Positions 42,142 to 52,162 of a stretch of 64,000 nucleotides of DNA are shown here, piece by piece. The stretch covers positions 27,333 through 91,332 of the forward strand of contig NZ_BFAX01000003.1 of NCBI RefSeq assembly GCF_004310395.1. Direction: 5' to 3'. The DNA comes from Methanofervidicoccus abyssi. Lineage in GTDB: Archaea > AGJL01 > Methanococci > Methanococcales > Methanococcaceae. A model generated the notes under the pieces. That model saw only the letters and a list, made by a program, of their open reading frames with translations. It was not told the origin of the DNA and did not search any database. Position numbers and translations under genes: made by a program. Position 1 is the stretch's first letter. The number at the start of each line of letters is the position of its first letter.

Positions 42142-42960
42142 ATGGTAATCAAAGTTGCTGTAACTGGAGCTCTTGGAAGAATGGGCAGTAGAATAATAAA
42201 AACTATACAACAACATCCAGATCTTAAGTTAGTTGCTGCAATTGAAGTCCCTAATCATGAAAAGAGAGGAGAAGATGTTGGTAAGTTGTTAGGTATTGGT
42301 GAAATAGGGGTTATACTGGAAACTGCTGATAGATTGGAAGATATCTTAAAGAAAAGTAAGCCAGATGTTCTCGTAGATTTTACAGCTCCCGAGGCCACTG
42401 TAAATGCTGTAAAGGTAGCTGCTTCCCAAGGTATAAATTTAGTTATTGGAACCACAGGATTCACTGAAGAACAGAGAAAAGAGATTGAAGATACTATAAA
42501 AAAACATAGGGTTGCTGCAGTGATATCCCAAAACTATGCAGTAGGTGTGAATATATTCTTCAAGGTTTTGGAGTTTTTAGCCAGAAAACTTAGAGACTAT
42601 GACATAGAGATAGTGGAGATGCATCATAGATACAAGAGGGATGCACCAAGTGGTACTGCACTGAGGGCAGCAGAGATAATAAGAGACAATTTGGATAGAG
42701 ACGTCTCTATCATCTACGGTAGGGCGGGAATCATTGGAGAGAGGAAAAAAGATGAGATATGTATCCATGCTATAAGGGGAGGGGATGTTGTAGGTGAGCA
42801 TAAAGTTATATTTGCAGGTGATGGTGAGAGGTTGGAGGTTACTCATAGGGCAAGTAGTAGACAGGCCTTTGTAAATGGGGTGATATTGGCAGTTAAGTTT
42901 GTTAGTGGAAAGAGAGGAGGTATATATGATACCTTTGATGTACTAGGGCTGAAAGATTAA
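42142..42960 (+). CDS. dapB: 4-hydroxy-tetrahydrodipicolinate reductase
   Basis: Second step of the diaminopimelate/lysine route. N-terminal nucleotide site VTGALGRMGSRI, then DFTAPEA, GTTGFT and the active-site MHHRYKRDAPSGTAL. The 272 residues are normal. Start ATG 42142 follows GGTGATCCA. It is followed 9 nt later by trmY. Confidence 0.96.
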   Translation: MVIKVAVTGALGRMGSRIIKTIQQHPDLKLVAAIEVPNHEKRGEDVGKLLGIGEIGVILETADRLEDILKKSKPDVLVDFTAPEATVNAVKVAASQGINLVIGTTGFTEEQRKEIEDTIKKHRVAAVISQNYAVGVNIFFKVLEFLARKLRDYDIEIVEMHHRYKRDAPSGTALRAAEIIRDNLDRDVSIIYGRAGIIGERKKDEICIHAIRGGDVVGEHKVIFAGDGERLEVTHRASSRQAFVNGVILAVKFVSGKRGGIYDTFDVLGLKD

Positions 42961-42969
42961 GGTGGAAGT

Positions 42970-43593
42970 TTGAGAGAGTTTATACTGAAGGCCAACAAGG
43001 CCATAACTTCAGGGAATGTCAATTTAAAGGATCTTCCTGGTAGTTGTGGTAGGTTAGATCTTGTATGTAGGTGCATAAGTAGTGCATTTTTTCTCTCTCA
43101 TGATATAAGAAGAGATACTGTTTTTTACTCTGTACACTACGGAGAGCCTAATCCTCCAGTAGCCCTGAAATTTGTAGGATCTGAATTGAAAAGACTGAGC
43201 CCTGACGAGAGAAGTATAGCTATATTCATAAAGAAGGCACTAAGTAAGGAGCATAACTCCAAATGGAGGGAAAGTACTCCAGGTATATACCACGCCAAGA
43301 AGGATTTTAGGGAAATTGTACTTGAGAAAATAGAAAAAGGTAGAAATGTCTATTTCTTACATCTAAGGGGAAAACCTATTAAGGATGTTATAAACTCTAG
43401 AACTTATAATGAGATAAAAGATAGGGGGTTTGTCTTTATACTGGGGGATCATATAGGATTAACTGAAGAGGATGAGAGATTCTTAAATGATTTAAAAATA
43501 GAGAAGTTATCTTTATCGCCTTTAGAATTACATGCAAACCAGTGTATAGATATAGTCCATAACATACTAGACAAATTAGAATATAGGAGATAG
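42970..43593 (+). CDS. trmY: tRNA (pseudouridine(54)-N1)-methyltransferase TrmY
   Basis: Methylates pseudouridine-54 in the T-loop of archaeal tRNAs to m1-pseudouridine. A SPOUT-fold enzyme with family segments [44 protein letters not shown] and the C-terminal knot [14 protein letters not shown]. The 207 residues fit. Start TTG 42970, behind GGTGGAAGT. Confidence 0.93.
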   Translation: MREFILKANKAITSGNVNLKDLPGSCGRLDLVCRCISSAFFLSHDIRRDTVFYSVHYGEPNPPVALKFVGSELKRLSPDERSIAIFIKKALSKEHNSKWRESTPGIYHAKKDFREIVLEKIEKGRNVYFLHLRGKPIKDVINSRTYNEIKDRGFVFILGDHIGLTEEDERFLNDLKIEKLSLSPLELHANQCIDIVHNILDKLEYRR

Positions 43594-43613
43594 GTCATTT
43601 TCCCGGTGATAAC

Positions 43614-44066
43614 ATGGAAGAGACTCCTAAAATGGTAGTTTTTAAGTTAGGTTCCAATGAATATGCTTTAAAAGTTGATGAAGTGAGAGAAGTGTTAAAA
43701 CTTCAAGATATTACTGCTCTACCTAATAGTCCAGATTATGTAATAGGTGTTACTAATATAAGGGGGGAGATCACCCCTATTATCGATCTGAGAAAAAAAT
43801 TAAACATCTCTGGATACTATGGAGAAGATAGTAAAAGGGACAAAGAAATGTTAGTTATGGTCGTAGAGATTGACGGCGTTCCTGTTGGTATATTGGTTGA
43901 TGCAGTTAACGATGTTATACAGATACCAAAGGAGAACATAGAAAAGGTAGATGGAATTGGAAGTAATATGGGTGTAGATTATATAGAAGGAATTGGAAAA
44001 ATAGATAATAGACTTATTATAATACTAAATATTGACAAATTAATTAAACCTCAAGAAGGATTTTAA
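43614..44066 (+). CDS. cheW: Chemotaxis adaptor CheW
   Basis: Couples chemoreceptors to CheA at the membrane. A single CheW/SH3-like domain of 150 residues with VREVLKLQDITALPNSPDYVIGV, NIRGEITPIIDLR and VDAVNDVIQI. Start ATG 43614 follows GGTGATAAC. First gene of the cheW-cheB-cheA-cheD operon. Confidence 0.95.
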   Translation: MEETPKMVVFKLGSNEYALKVDEVREVLKLQDITALPNSPDYVIGVTNIRGEITPIIDLRKKLNISGYYGEDSKRDKEMLVMVVEIDGVPVGILVDAVNDVIQIPKENIEKVDGIGSNMGVDYIEGIGKIDNRLIIILNIDKLIKPQEGF

Positions 44067-44108
44067 ACTAAAATAGGCCACTTAGGAATTAACAAATGGG
44101 GTGATACT

Positions 44109-45212
44109 TTGGAAAAAATTAGAGTCCTGGTAGTGGACGATTCTGCATTCATGAGAAAGGTAGTCTCAGATATATTGAACTCTGATGAAGAGATAGAAGT
44201 GGTAGGTACTGCAAAGGACGGTGTAGAAGCTGTTGAACTTACTCAGAAATTGAAACCTGATGTTATCACTATGGATGTAGAGATGCCGAGGATGAATGGA
44301 ATAGAGGCTGTTAGAAAAATAATGGAAATTCAGCCAACGCCAGTACTGATGTTATCAGCACTTACTAAAAGAGGATCCAAGGAAACCTTGGAGGCTTTAG
44401 AGGCAGGAGCTGTTGATTTTATTCCAAAACCATCTGGTACCATCTCTTTAGATATTAGAGAGATTGGAGATGAACTAATAAAAAAAGTAAAGGCTGTAGC
44501 TAAGGCACGAGTAAGGAGAAGGGTATCTATAAAACCCAGTGAAGAAAGTAAAAAGAAAGAAGAGACTCCCAAGAAAGAAAAAAAAGTTACCTCTGGACTT
44601 GAATTGGATATTCCTCCCGAGAAACTTTCCAAAATGGCTGTAATGATAGGTTCTTCAACAGGAGGTCCCCCTGTAGTAACTGAGATAGTCTCAAAACTTC
44701 CAAAAAACATGCCACCAGTATTTATAGTTCAACACATGCCTGGAGGATTTACAAAGATGTTTGCAGAGAGGCTGAATGCAGAATCTTTACTAACTGTAAA
44801 AGAGGCTGAAGATGGGGAGATAGTGAGACCAGGATATGCCTATGTGGCTCCAGGAGGCTATCACATGTTGTTGAAAAAGAGGGGAAACAACGTACATATC
44901 GTACTAGACAGTAAGATGCCCAAAGTCCATGGTACAAAACCTTCTGTTGAGGTTACCGCCGAATATGTGGCAAGAATATACGGTGGAAAAACTGTGGCAG
45001 TAATGTTAACTGGAATAGGTAGAGATGGGGCAGAGGCATATAAGTTAATAAAGGAGAAAGGGGGGAAAATAATAGCTCAAGATAAGGACTCTTGCGTTGT
45101 ATTTGGAATGCCAAAGGCCGTTATTGAGTTAGGTATTGCGGATGCTATATTACCTCCCTCAAAGATACCTGAAGCTATTGTTAAGTTTATTAAGAGTATC
45201 TACAAGGGATAA
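44109..45212 (+). CDS. cheB: Chemotaxis protein-glutamate methylesterase CheB
   Basis: Demethylates or deamidates receptor glutamates during adaptation. The receiver domain has D56 in ITMDVEMPRMNG as phosphoacceptor; a charged linker (~130-165) follows; the esterase domain has GSSTGGPP (serine), QHMPGGFT (histidine) and TGIGRDGAE (aspartate). The 367 residues are normal. Start TTG 44109, behind GGTGAT-ACT. It is 3 nt before cheA. The methyltransferase CheR is not in the window. Confidence 0.95.
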   Translation: MEKIRVLVVDDSAFMRKVVSDILNSDEEIEVVGTAKDGVEAVELTQKLKPDVITMDVEMPRMNGIEAVRKIMEIQPTPVLMLSALTKRGSKETLEALEAGAVDFIPKPSGTISLDIREIGDELIKKVKAVAKARVRRRVSIKPSEESKKKEETPKKEKKVTSGLELDIPPEKLSKMAVMIGSSTGGPPVVTEIVSKLPKNMPPVFIVQHMPGGFTKMFAERLNAESLLTVKEAEDGEIVRPGYAYVAPGGYHMLLKKRGNNVHIVLDSKMPKVHGTKPSVEVTAEYVARIYGGKTVAVMLTGIGRDGAEAYKLIKEKGGKIIAQDKDSCVVFGMPKAVIELGIADAILPPSKIPEAIVKFIKSIYKG

Positions 45213-45214
45213 CT

Positions 45215-48061
45215 ATGGATGAGATGGAACAGTATAAAGAACTGTTCTTGGCAGAAGCGAGGGAACACCTTCAGGCTCTAAATCAGTATTTAGTAGAACT
45301 TGAAAACAATCCTGAAAATTTAGAGATAATTAATTTAATATTTAGATCTGCACATACTTTGAAAGGATCGGCGAGAACTGTAGGGTTTGATCATATATCC
45401 AATCTCACCCACCATATGGAGGATATCTTGGATTATCTGAGGGAGGGAAAGATACCTGTAACTTCGGAAATTATGGATCTACTTTTTGAGTGTCTCGATG
45501 CCCTTGAGACAATGGTCAATGAAATCGAAGAAGGTATTACTGAAACATCTGTAGATGTAGATGGATTAGTTGAGAAAATAAAGATGTTGAAGGAGAAGTA
45601 TCTCTCAGGTAGTGTAGAGAAGGAAACAGCGCCTGCAGAAGAGGAAAAAAAGGAAGAAGTGATATCTACTACTAAAGAAGAAAAAAAGGAAGAGAAAAAA
45701 AACAAAATTAAAGTTATTTTGAAGAACCCTACAACTACTATAAAAGTCAAAAAGACAGTGAAAATTCCAGCAACATCTGAAGAGGAGATAAAAAAACCAA
45801 AAAACTTAGAAGATATCCTTGAACAGATGAGTAAATCTGTTGAGGTCCTCAGTATAATTGCAGAAGCCCTTGAGTACAGTGAATTAATAACTGTACTAAA
45901 AAAGATAGAGAAGTTAGTAAACAAAGTGATGAATGACAGTATTGTTTTTACTAAGTCGGTAATGGATGCTCTAAAGTATTCTTTAGATGCTATGGAAAAG
46001 ATAGCCAAGACTGTAGAAGAAGGTAAGGATCTTTCAAATATAGACGTTGACTTATCGGAATTAAGTGATATGTTAGATAAGGCATTATCAACAGAATCTA
46101 AGGAAGTAGTTTCTGAAGAAGTTAAAGAGTATGAGGTAACTCTAGACCATACAAAATTTAAAATTGACGAGTATGGAGAGCGTATTAAAGAACTTTTTGA
46201 GAAAGGTTATAAATTGTATCACTTAAAGGCCAAAACTGCTGAGGACTGTACTTTAAAATCTGTTAGATTGCTGATGGTATTAAACACAGTACAGAAAATA
46301 GGTGAAGTGTTGGATACAATACCTAAGGAAGAAGTACTCAAGGAAGGAGGGGGAGGAGAAGAGTTGGAAATACTCTTCCTCTCAGATAAACCTATAGAAG
46401 AAATTCAGAAGGAATTAGATGCAATAAGTGAAATGGAATACATAGTGGTATCTCTCGTTGATGTAGAGTTAGAAGTTGAAGAAGAAGAAATAAAAGAAGA
46501 AGAGAAGGAAGAGAAAAAAACTGAAGAAGATCTACAGGATGCCTATAAAGTAGAAGTAGTAATAGACGAAGAGTGTTTATTAAAATCAGTTAGAGCCTAC
46601 ATGGTTATAAAGGAACTTGAAGATTTGGGGGAGATTGTTAAAGTAGAGCCTTCGTTAGAAATGATACAGAAGGGAGAGTTCAAGGATACAAAGGTTATCA
46701 TATACCTCATAACGGACAAGGAACCTGACGATATAAAAGAGGCTGTACTAAATATTCCTGAAATAAAGGAAGTTTCTGTAGAACTCCCAAAATACATGGA
46801 AGAAATAAAAACTGAAAAAAAAGTGGAAACTAAATCTCACAAAAAGGAAGTAGAGAAAAAGAAGACAGAACCTCCTACAAAAAAAGCTTCTAAAGAAGTA
46901 ACAACAAAAAAATCCTCGACAGTTCAAACTGTAAGGGTAAATATTGAAAAGTTGGACAAACTTATGAACTTGGTGGGAGAGTTAGTAATAAATAGAGCTA
47001 ATTTTGCCCAAATAGCAGAGAAATACGATATAAAGGAGTTACACAATGCAGTAAATAGACTCAACATGCTAACCACAGAACTCCAAGAGGAAGTTATGGC
47101 AATGAGGATGATTCCAGTATCCTTTATATTCAACAGGTTTCCAAGAACGGTGAGGGATCTTGCAAAGGCTCTTAACAAGGAAGTTGAATTGATAATTGAA
47201 GGTTCAGATATTGAATTGGATAGAACTGTATTGGATGAACTCGCTGAACCTCTGACTCACATTATTAGAAATGCATTAGATCATGGTATAGAACCTCCTG
47301 AAGAAAGGGAGAAATTAGGTAAACCTAGGAAAGGAAAGTTAATATTAAAGGCAGCAAGAGAGAGAAATCATGTACTTATTATTGTAGAAGATGACGGTAG
47401 GGGGATAGATCCAGAAGTTATAAAGAGAAAGGCTATAGAAAAAGGTCTTATTACAGAAGAAGAAGCTAAGAGAATGTCTGATCAGGAGGCTATTAATTTG
47501 ATATTCCTACCAGGGTTCAGTACTGCTGAAAAGGTTTCGGATATATCTGGAAGAGGAGTGGGGATGGATGTTGTAAAGACAAAGATAGAGTCCCTTGGGG
47601 GTAGTGTAACTATCTACTCTGAAAAGGGTAAAGGTACAAGAGTAGTACTCCAGTTACCACTGACAATGGCTATCATATTAGTATTACTAGTTAGATTGGA
47701 AGATCAGGTATATGCAATACCTCTAACAAGCGTTTTAGACGTTACACATATTAAAAGAGATGAGATAAAAAACATAGAGGGCCAGGATGCTATACTTTAC
47801 AGAGGAGATATACTACCAGTAATGTGGTTAAAAGATATACTTAACTTCCCATGGAATGATGAAAAATCTGAGGAACTATATATTGTAGTTATAGAGAGAA
47901 ATAAAGGTAAATTGGGTATTGTTGTAGACGATGTTATAGGACGTGAAGAGATTGTAGTAAAACCTCTCCAAGGTATCTTAAAGAATATTCAGGGCTTTGC
48001 GGGGGCAACTATATTAGGAGATGGAAGGGTAGCGTTTATTTTAGATTTAAACAGTGTGTAG
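45215..48061 (+). CDS. cheA: Chemotaxis histidine kinase CheA with two P2-like domains
   Basis: Receives receptor signals and phosphorylates CheY/CheB. Domains: P1 phosphotransfer with H47 (SAHTLKGSAR); a long charged linker and helical insert (~130-300); two related P2-like ferredoxin-fold domains (~305-415 and ~445-525, each with a CTLKSVR/CLLKSVR-type helix); P3 dimerisation; P4 ATPase (RNALDHGIEPPEER, DDGRGIDPE, GRGVGMDVV); P5 CheW-like. At 948 residues it is much longer than typical (~650-750) because of the insert and second P2. Confidence 0.95.
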   Translation: MDEMEQYKELFLAEAREHLQALNQYLVELENNPENLEIINLIFRSAHTLKGSARTVGFDHISNLTHHMEDILDYLREGKIPVTSEIMDLLFECLDALETMVNEIEEGITETSVDVDGLVEKIKMLKEKYLSGSVEKETAPAEEEKKEEVISTTKEEKKEEKKNKIKVILKNPTTTIKVKKTVKIPATSEEEIKKPKNLEDILEQMSKSVEVLSIIAEALEYSELITVLKKIEKLVNKVMNDSIVFTKSVMDALKYSLDAMEKIAKTVEEGKDLSNIDVDLSELSDMLDKALSTESKEVVSEEVKEYEVTLDHTKFKIDEYGERIKELFEKGYKLYHLKAKTAEDCTLKSVRLLMVLNTVQKIGEVLDTIPKEEVLKEGGGGEELEILFLSDKPIEEIQKELDAISEMEYIVVSLVDVELEVEEEEIKEEEKEEKKTEEDLQDAYKVEVVIDEECLLKSVRAYMVIKELEDLGEIVKVEPSLEMIQKGEFKDTKVIIYLITDKEPDDIKEAVLNIPEIKEVSVELPKYMEEIKTEKKVETKSHKKEVEKKKTEPPTKKASKEVTTKKSSTVQTVRVNIEKLDKLMNLVGELVINRANFAQIAEKYDIKELHNAVNRLNMLTTELQEEVMAMRMIPVSFIFNRFPRTVRDLAKALNKEVELIIEGSDIELDRTVLDELAEPLTHIIRNALDHGIEPPEEREKLGKPRKGKLILKAARERNHVLIIVEDDGRGIDPEVIKRKAIEKGLITEEEAKRMSDQEAINLIFLPGFSTAEKVSDISGRGVGMDVVKTKIESLGGSVTIYSEKGKGTRVVLQLPLTMAIILVLLVRLEDQVYAIPLTSVLDVTHIKRDEIKNIEGQDAILYRGDILPVMWLKDILNFPWNDEKSEELYIVVIERNKGKLGIVVDDVIGREEIVVKPLQGILKNIQGFAGATILGDGRVAFILDLNSV

Positions 48062-48071
48062 GTTGTTTATA

Positions 48072-48533
48072 ATGGTAATAAGGGTAAAAATAGGTGGTTT
48101 GGAAGTAGCAAAAAGTCCAGAGGTGCTTGAAACTTTATTGGGCTCCTGTGTAGCCCTGATGCTATACGACAAAGGGAAGAAAATAGGAGGTATGGCACAT
48201 ATAATGCTCCCTTATACCAACGATCCAAATGTGAAAGATCCTGGTAAATACGCAAATACTGCGGTACCTGCATTAATTACTAAAATGATAACTTTAGGGG
48301 CAAGACCTAATAAATTAGTGGCTAAGATAGCGGGAGGAGCTGCTATGTTTAAAACTTCCAATACTATAAATGTTGGAAAAAAAAATGTTGAAGCAACAAA
48401 GAGAGAGTTAAGTAAGTATAAAATAAGGATAGTCGGTGAAGATGTAGGAGGTGAAGGTAGTAGGACTGTTAAATTTTTTTTAAAGGATGGAAGGGCAGTC
48501 GTGATCCATAAAGGAAAGAGTAAGATTATATAA
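48072..48533 (+). CDS. cheD: Chemoreceptor glutamine deamidase CheD
   Basis: Deamidates specific receptor glutamines and binds CheC in archaea. Family motif LLGSCVALMLYDKGKKIGGMAHIMLP contains the catalytic cysteine and histidine; AGGAAMF follows. I choose ATG 48072, behind AGGTTGTTTATA, for a 153-residue protein; the frame opens upstream inside cheA. CheC is not in the window. Confidence 0.94.
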   Translation: MVIRVKIGGLEVAKSPEVLETLLGSCVALMLYDKGKKIGGMAHIMLPYTNDPNVKDPGKYANTAVPALITKMITLGARPNKLVAKIAGGAAMFKTSNTINVGKKNVEATKRELSKYKIRIVGEDVGGEGSRTVKFFLKDGRAVVIHKGKSKII

Positions 48534-48777
48534 TAGTTCTAATAGATATTAAAAATAATATAAATATTATTACCAATTTTAAAAATTTTTAAATTCTAAT
48601 TCCAAAATTTACAATAAATTCAAAAAAGCTTTTAAATAATACAAAAAAAAAGAGAAATCTGATATTAAAATGTTGGAAAAATTCACTATGGTAGGATTAT
48701 ACCTATGATCATTCTCTGGAATTGAAGTAGATATAAAGATTTAGTATAAATTTAGTATATAAATAAAAGGTGATAAA

Positions 48778-50190
48778 ATGGATTGTAAGAGATTACTAAT
48801 ATTAATTCTAATACTACCTATCTTTTTATTTTTTATAATATTATTGGCAGTATTTTACTTAACGGCTCCTCATATTATCCCTGTCATTCTACAAAATGCT
48901 ATCTTTATAATCTTGGGAATAGTAATTTCAGTAGGTATATCCTATATTGTTGCATCCAAGCTATTTAAAAGATTAGAAAAATGTAGAAACTTACTTCAAA
49001 ATATAGTCTTATTATTAGAAATGGACCCCTCTATTATAGATGACCCAAATGTATTTGAAACATTAACTGAAGAGATAGAGAAATTAAAAAAATCTCATAA
49101 AAAACTAATAGATTACAAAAAAGAAATTAGACGTACAATTAATGAAATTGTAGAGGCCCTCTCCAAACTTGAACAGGGAGATTTGACAGTTAGAATGGAT
49201 GAAAATAGGAAGTACAACAGACTCCAGAAAATATTTAATAGGGCTGTATCAAATATGTCACAACTCATCAAAGATCTAAGAAAACATATAGATAGACTAA
49301 ATGAGGAAATAAATATACTCAGAGAAGAGATAGAGAAGACTAAGGAGATCTCAGATCAGGTAACAGATGCCGCATCCCAGGTAGCCACTGCAGCCACAGA
49401 TCAATCCGCAAAACTCCAGGATATCACCCAAGAGTTAGAAGAAACTACGAAACTAATTGAAAACACAGCCCAGAGTGCAGAGGAAGGTGTAAAGGCTGCA
49501 GAAGAAGTAAGTAACTACTCAGAGGAAGGTGTAAAGAAGGTAGAGAACGCAATAACAACGATGCAAAACATCGCAAATGTAATAGACGAGTTAGGTAAAG
49601 CTATCCAGGAACTCGGTGAAGAGAGTAAGAAGATCAACGAGATTACAGTACTTATCAAGGACATAGCAGAGCAGACTGGACTCCTGGCCCTCAACGCCTC
49701 TATAGAGGCTGCCAGGGCTGGAGAGGCAGGGAGAGGTTTCGCAGTTGTTGCAAGTGAGATAAAATCCTTAGCAGAAGAGATAGGGAAGTCTGTGGACGAC
49801 ATTAAGAAAACTATCTCCGAGATACAGAGTAAGATCGAGAAAACTGTAGATCTAGGTTTAACTGGTAAGGATGAAGTAGATAAGGGAGTTATTGCAATAG
49901 ACGAGGTAAATAATGCATTCCTCAAAATCAAGGATGGAGTTTATACAACATTGGAAAAGATAAACGCAATCAAAGAACATGCAGAAGAGTCCAGCAACAA
50001 CATTCAGAGTGCTCTTAGACACGTCCAAGATATTGCCTCTATATCCGAGGAGTTTGCAGCCACTGCAGAGGAGTTGACTGCCAGTGCTGAGGAACAGAAT
50101 GGAGTTGTGGAAGAGGTTAGTAAGGTCATTGATGAACTTGCCAAGATATCTGAAGAGGTCTCACATAGTGTAAGTAAATTTAGAGTATAA
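48778..50190 (+). CDS. Methyl-accepting chemotaxis protein without an external sensor domain
   Basis: A 470-residue chemoreceptor. Two hydrophobic helices (about 6-27 and 38-60) are separated by only some ten residues, so there is no extracytoplasmic sensor. A HAMP-like segment and coiled coil follow (~80-200), then the conserved signalling tip [31 protein letters not shown]. Methylation helices flank it ([15 protein letters not shown] and [16 protein letters not shown]). Start ATG 48778 follows GGTGATAAA. Being beside the che operon, it is probably its main local client; the stimulus may be membrane or cytoplasmic. Confidence 0.93.
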   Translation: MDCKRLLILILILPIFLFFIILLAVFYLTAPHIIPVILQNAIFIILGIVISVGISYIVASKLFKRLEKCRNLLQNIVLLLEMDPSIIDDPNVFETLTEEIEKLKKSHKKLIDYKKEIRRTINEIVEALSKLEQGDLTVRMDENRKYNRLQKIFNRAVSNMSQLIKDLRKHIDRLNEEINILREEIEKTKEISDQVTDAASQVATAATDQSAKLQDITQELEETTKLIENTAQSAEEGVKAAEEVSNYSEEGVKKVENAITTMQNIANVIDELGKAIQELGEESKKINEITVLIKDIAEQTGLLALNASIEAARAGEAGRGFAVVASEIKSLAEEIGKSVDDIKKTISEIQSKIEKTVDLGLTGKDEVDKGVIAIDEVNNAFLKIKDGVYTTLEKINAIKEHAEESSNNIQSALRHVQDIASISEEFAATAEELTASAEEQNGVVEEVSKVIDELAKISEEVSHSVSKFRV

Positions 50191-50196
50191 TTTGCT

Positions 50197-50850
50197 TTAA
50201 ATAACCTTTCCTCTCACTTTGTTTATATCAAATTTTGCAGTCTCTGCAACTGTCATTACTGCTATTACTCCAGCCTGTACAGGATCAGTCACTACTAAAT
50301 CTACCACCTTAGGAACACTACCAACCATTTTTAAGGAGATAACGTAAATACCAGTTTTTTCCTTAAGTCTTCTTATCGCTTCAGTTATCTTTCCACCCAT
50401 AAGAGATCCAGCAAGAACTAACAGTCCTACCCTCGGAAGTTTTTCCACTGAGAGCACAGCATTGGCTATATTCTCTTCCCCAACTATAGGTATAGTATCT
50501 ATACTTATTCTCTCCCCTCGAATGTTGTGTCTATCTGCTTCTATTATAGCCCCTAGGGCAACCTGGGAAACTTGGGCACCCCCTCCTATTATTATTATTC
50601 TCTTTCCAAAGATCTTTTTGAGGGTGGAATGTATCTCCACTTCTATTATCTCATCTAAACTCTTTAAGGTATTTATGAGACTGTCTTCATCTTCTATATT
50701 TTCTATCTCCATGTAGATTAATCCGGTATTGTTATTCCTTATAAACTGTTGAGTATAGGTGATATTGCCTCCTAACTTTGAAATAATACCAGTTATTCTA
50801 TGTAAGATACCTATCTTGTTATATGCTATCAACGTTAATCCTATCTCCAT
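50197..50850 (-). CDS. ACT-domain protein with DUF5612
   Basis: About 217 residues. The first ~75 form an ACT ligand-binding domain ([24 protein letters not shown]). The remainder is the archaeal DUF5612-type domain with [33 protein letters not shown] and [16 protein letters not shown]. It is probably a regulatory protein sensing an amino acid or related metabolite (inference). It converges on the chemoreceptor gene with a 6-nt gap. Confidence 0.82.
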   Translation of the reverse strand: MEIGLTLIAYNKIGILHRITGIISKLGGNITYTQQFIRNNNTGLIYMEIENIEDEDSLINTLKSLDEIIEVEIHSTLKKIFGKRIIIIGGGAQVSQVALGAIIEADRHNIRGERISIDTIPIVGEENIANAVLSVEKLPRVGLLVLAGSLMGGKITEAIRRLKEKTGIYVISLKMVGSVPKVVDLVVTDPVQAGVIAVMTVAETAKFDINKVRGKVI

Positions 50851-50963
50851 ACTTCTACCATTTTTTAATTTTTAAATAACTATAATCGGTAATATAATAA
50901 ATTATTAAATATTAATAAGTCATTATTAAATTATTGTTAGATAATTATTAGGGTGTAAATGTT

Positions 50964-52148
50964 ATGGTTATACATGTTATAGAAGGAAACTTAATTAAAA
51001 TATTTGAAGATGAAGATGTAGATAAAATACTAAAGGAATCAAAGAACTTCACTGGCTATATTAAACTTTCGATAAAGAGGGATGGAGGTTTTGAAGAAGG
51101 ATATATATTTTTGAAGAATGGAACTGTTATCGGTTACTACTACAACTATAATAACACAGAGATTTTTGGAGATAGATCCGTAGAACGCATAGAAGATATG
51201 AAAAAGGACAAACCTCTGATAGAAGTATATGAATACACCTTAGAGAAGTTGAATACTATGATGGACATATATAAAGAAATATTCTTAAAAGAAGCAAAAA
51301 TTCTTAAAAAGGAAAAGGAAAGTACGGAATTTGAAGAAAATCTCCATTATTACAACTTGGATCTATGGATACCCGAAGGTAAGCCTTTGAGGTTAAATTT
51401 AGGAAAGAATTATAAGGACTATTTGAAAGGATATACATTAGTGGAGATATTTAAAAAGGATGGAGAGGGATACAAAAAGGGATATATAATATATAAAGAT
51501 AAAACACCTATACTATCTGCCTATGAGAGCAACAACAAAGTTCTATTTGGTAAAGATGCATGTCACATGATTAAAAAACTTTTAACATGTCAGGATATAG
51601 TGGTAGATATCTTCGAGTACGATGAAAATAAGGTAGAGATACTTGTAGAATACTATCCACAGATGGCGTTAGTAAATGTTGAATCTTTGAAAAAAGATGA
51701 AGATGTTATTCAAGAAAAGACGGAAAATACAGAAGAAGAAATAAATGAAGAGATTATTTCCGATAAGGAAGAACTTTTAAAGAAATTCAATATTACACCA
51801 CCAGATGAGGAATTTATTGATAATCTCATTAGAAGTACTTTTGAGCCATCCTATGAAGAATTGGAGAGTATAAAAAAGGACTTAGAAGAAAAAATATATT
51901 CCTATTTAAAGAATCAAGGAGATATAAAAAGTTTTAATGTAAATATAGATGTACATTACAATGGGAAATATTATTGTACTTGTGACATAAAAATAAAAAT
52001 AAATCCAAAATCCATACTTAAACTTATACTCTACCGTGGAAGATTGTTTAAAAATAGGGATGCAGAAAAAATTAAAAAAGACATAGAATGTATAATATCT
52101 CAGTATGTTATAGATATAATTCCAAAAGTGAATGTTGAGATAGTGTAA
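50964..52148 (+). CDS. DUF2226-type protein with two related domains
   Basis: About 394 residues. Two similar ~100-residue units occur: GYIKLSIKR..GYIFLKNGTVIGYYY (about 30-60) and GYTLVEIFKK..GYIIYKDKTPILSAYE (about 150-185), each ending with a short FGDRSVE/FGKDACHM-like segment. This recalls DUF2226 and the DUF4388/PATAN domains found beside Roadblock proteins in bacteria. A charged linker (~245-290) and a C-terminal alpha/beta domain follow. It lies 14 nt before a membrane Roadblock protein, which suggests a joint signalling function (inference). Confidence 0.7.
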   Translation: MVIHVIEGNLIKIFEDEDVDKILKESKNFTGYIKLSIKRDGGFEEGYIFLKNGTVIGYYYNYNNTEIFGDRSVERIEDMKKDKPLIEVYEYTLEKLNTMMDIYKEIFLKEAKILKKEKESTEFEENLHYYNLDLWIPEGKPLRLNLGKNYKDYLKGYTLVEIFKKDGEGYKKGYIIYKDKTPILSAYESNNKVLFGKDACHMIKKLLTCQDIVVDIFEYDENKVEILVEYYPQMALVNVESLKKDEDVIQEKTENTEEEINEEIISDKEELLKKFNITPPDEEFIDNLIRSTFEPSYEELESIKKDLEEKIYSYLKNQGDIKSFNVNIDVHYNGKYYCTCDIKIKINPKSILKLILYRGRLFKNRDAEKIKKDIECIISQYVIDIIPKVNVEIV

Positions 52149-52162
52149 GAACAGGTGCTATT

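Noticed and set aside
45433..46008. A 191-codon minus-strand open frame inside cheA
   Set aside because: It is Ser/Phe-rich antisense of the charged cheA linker with no ribosome binding site.
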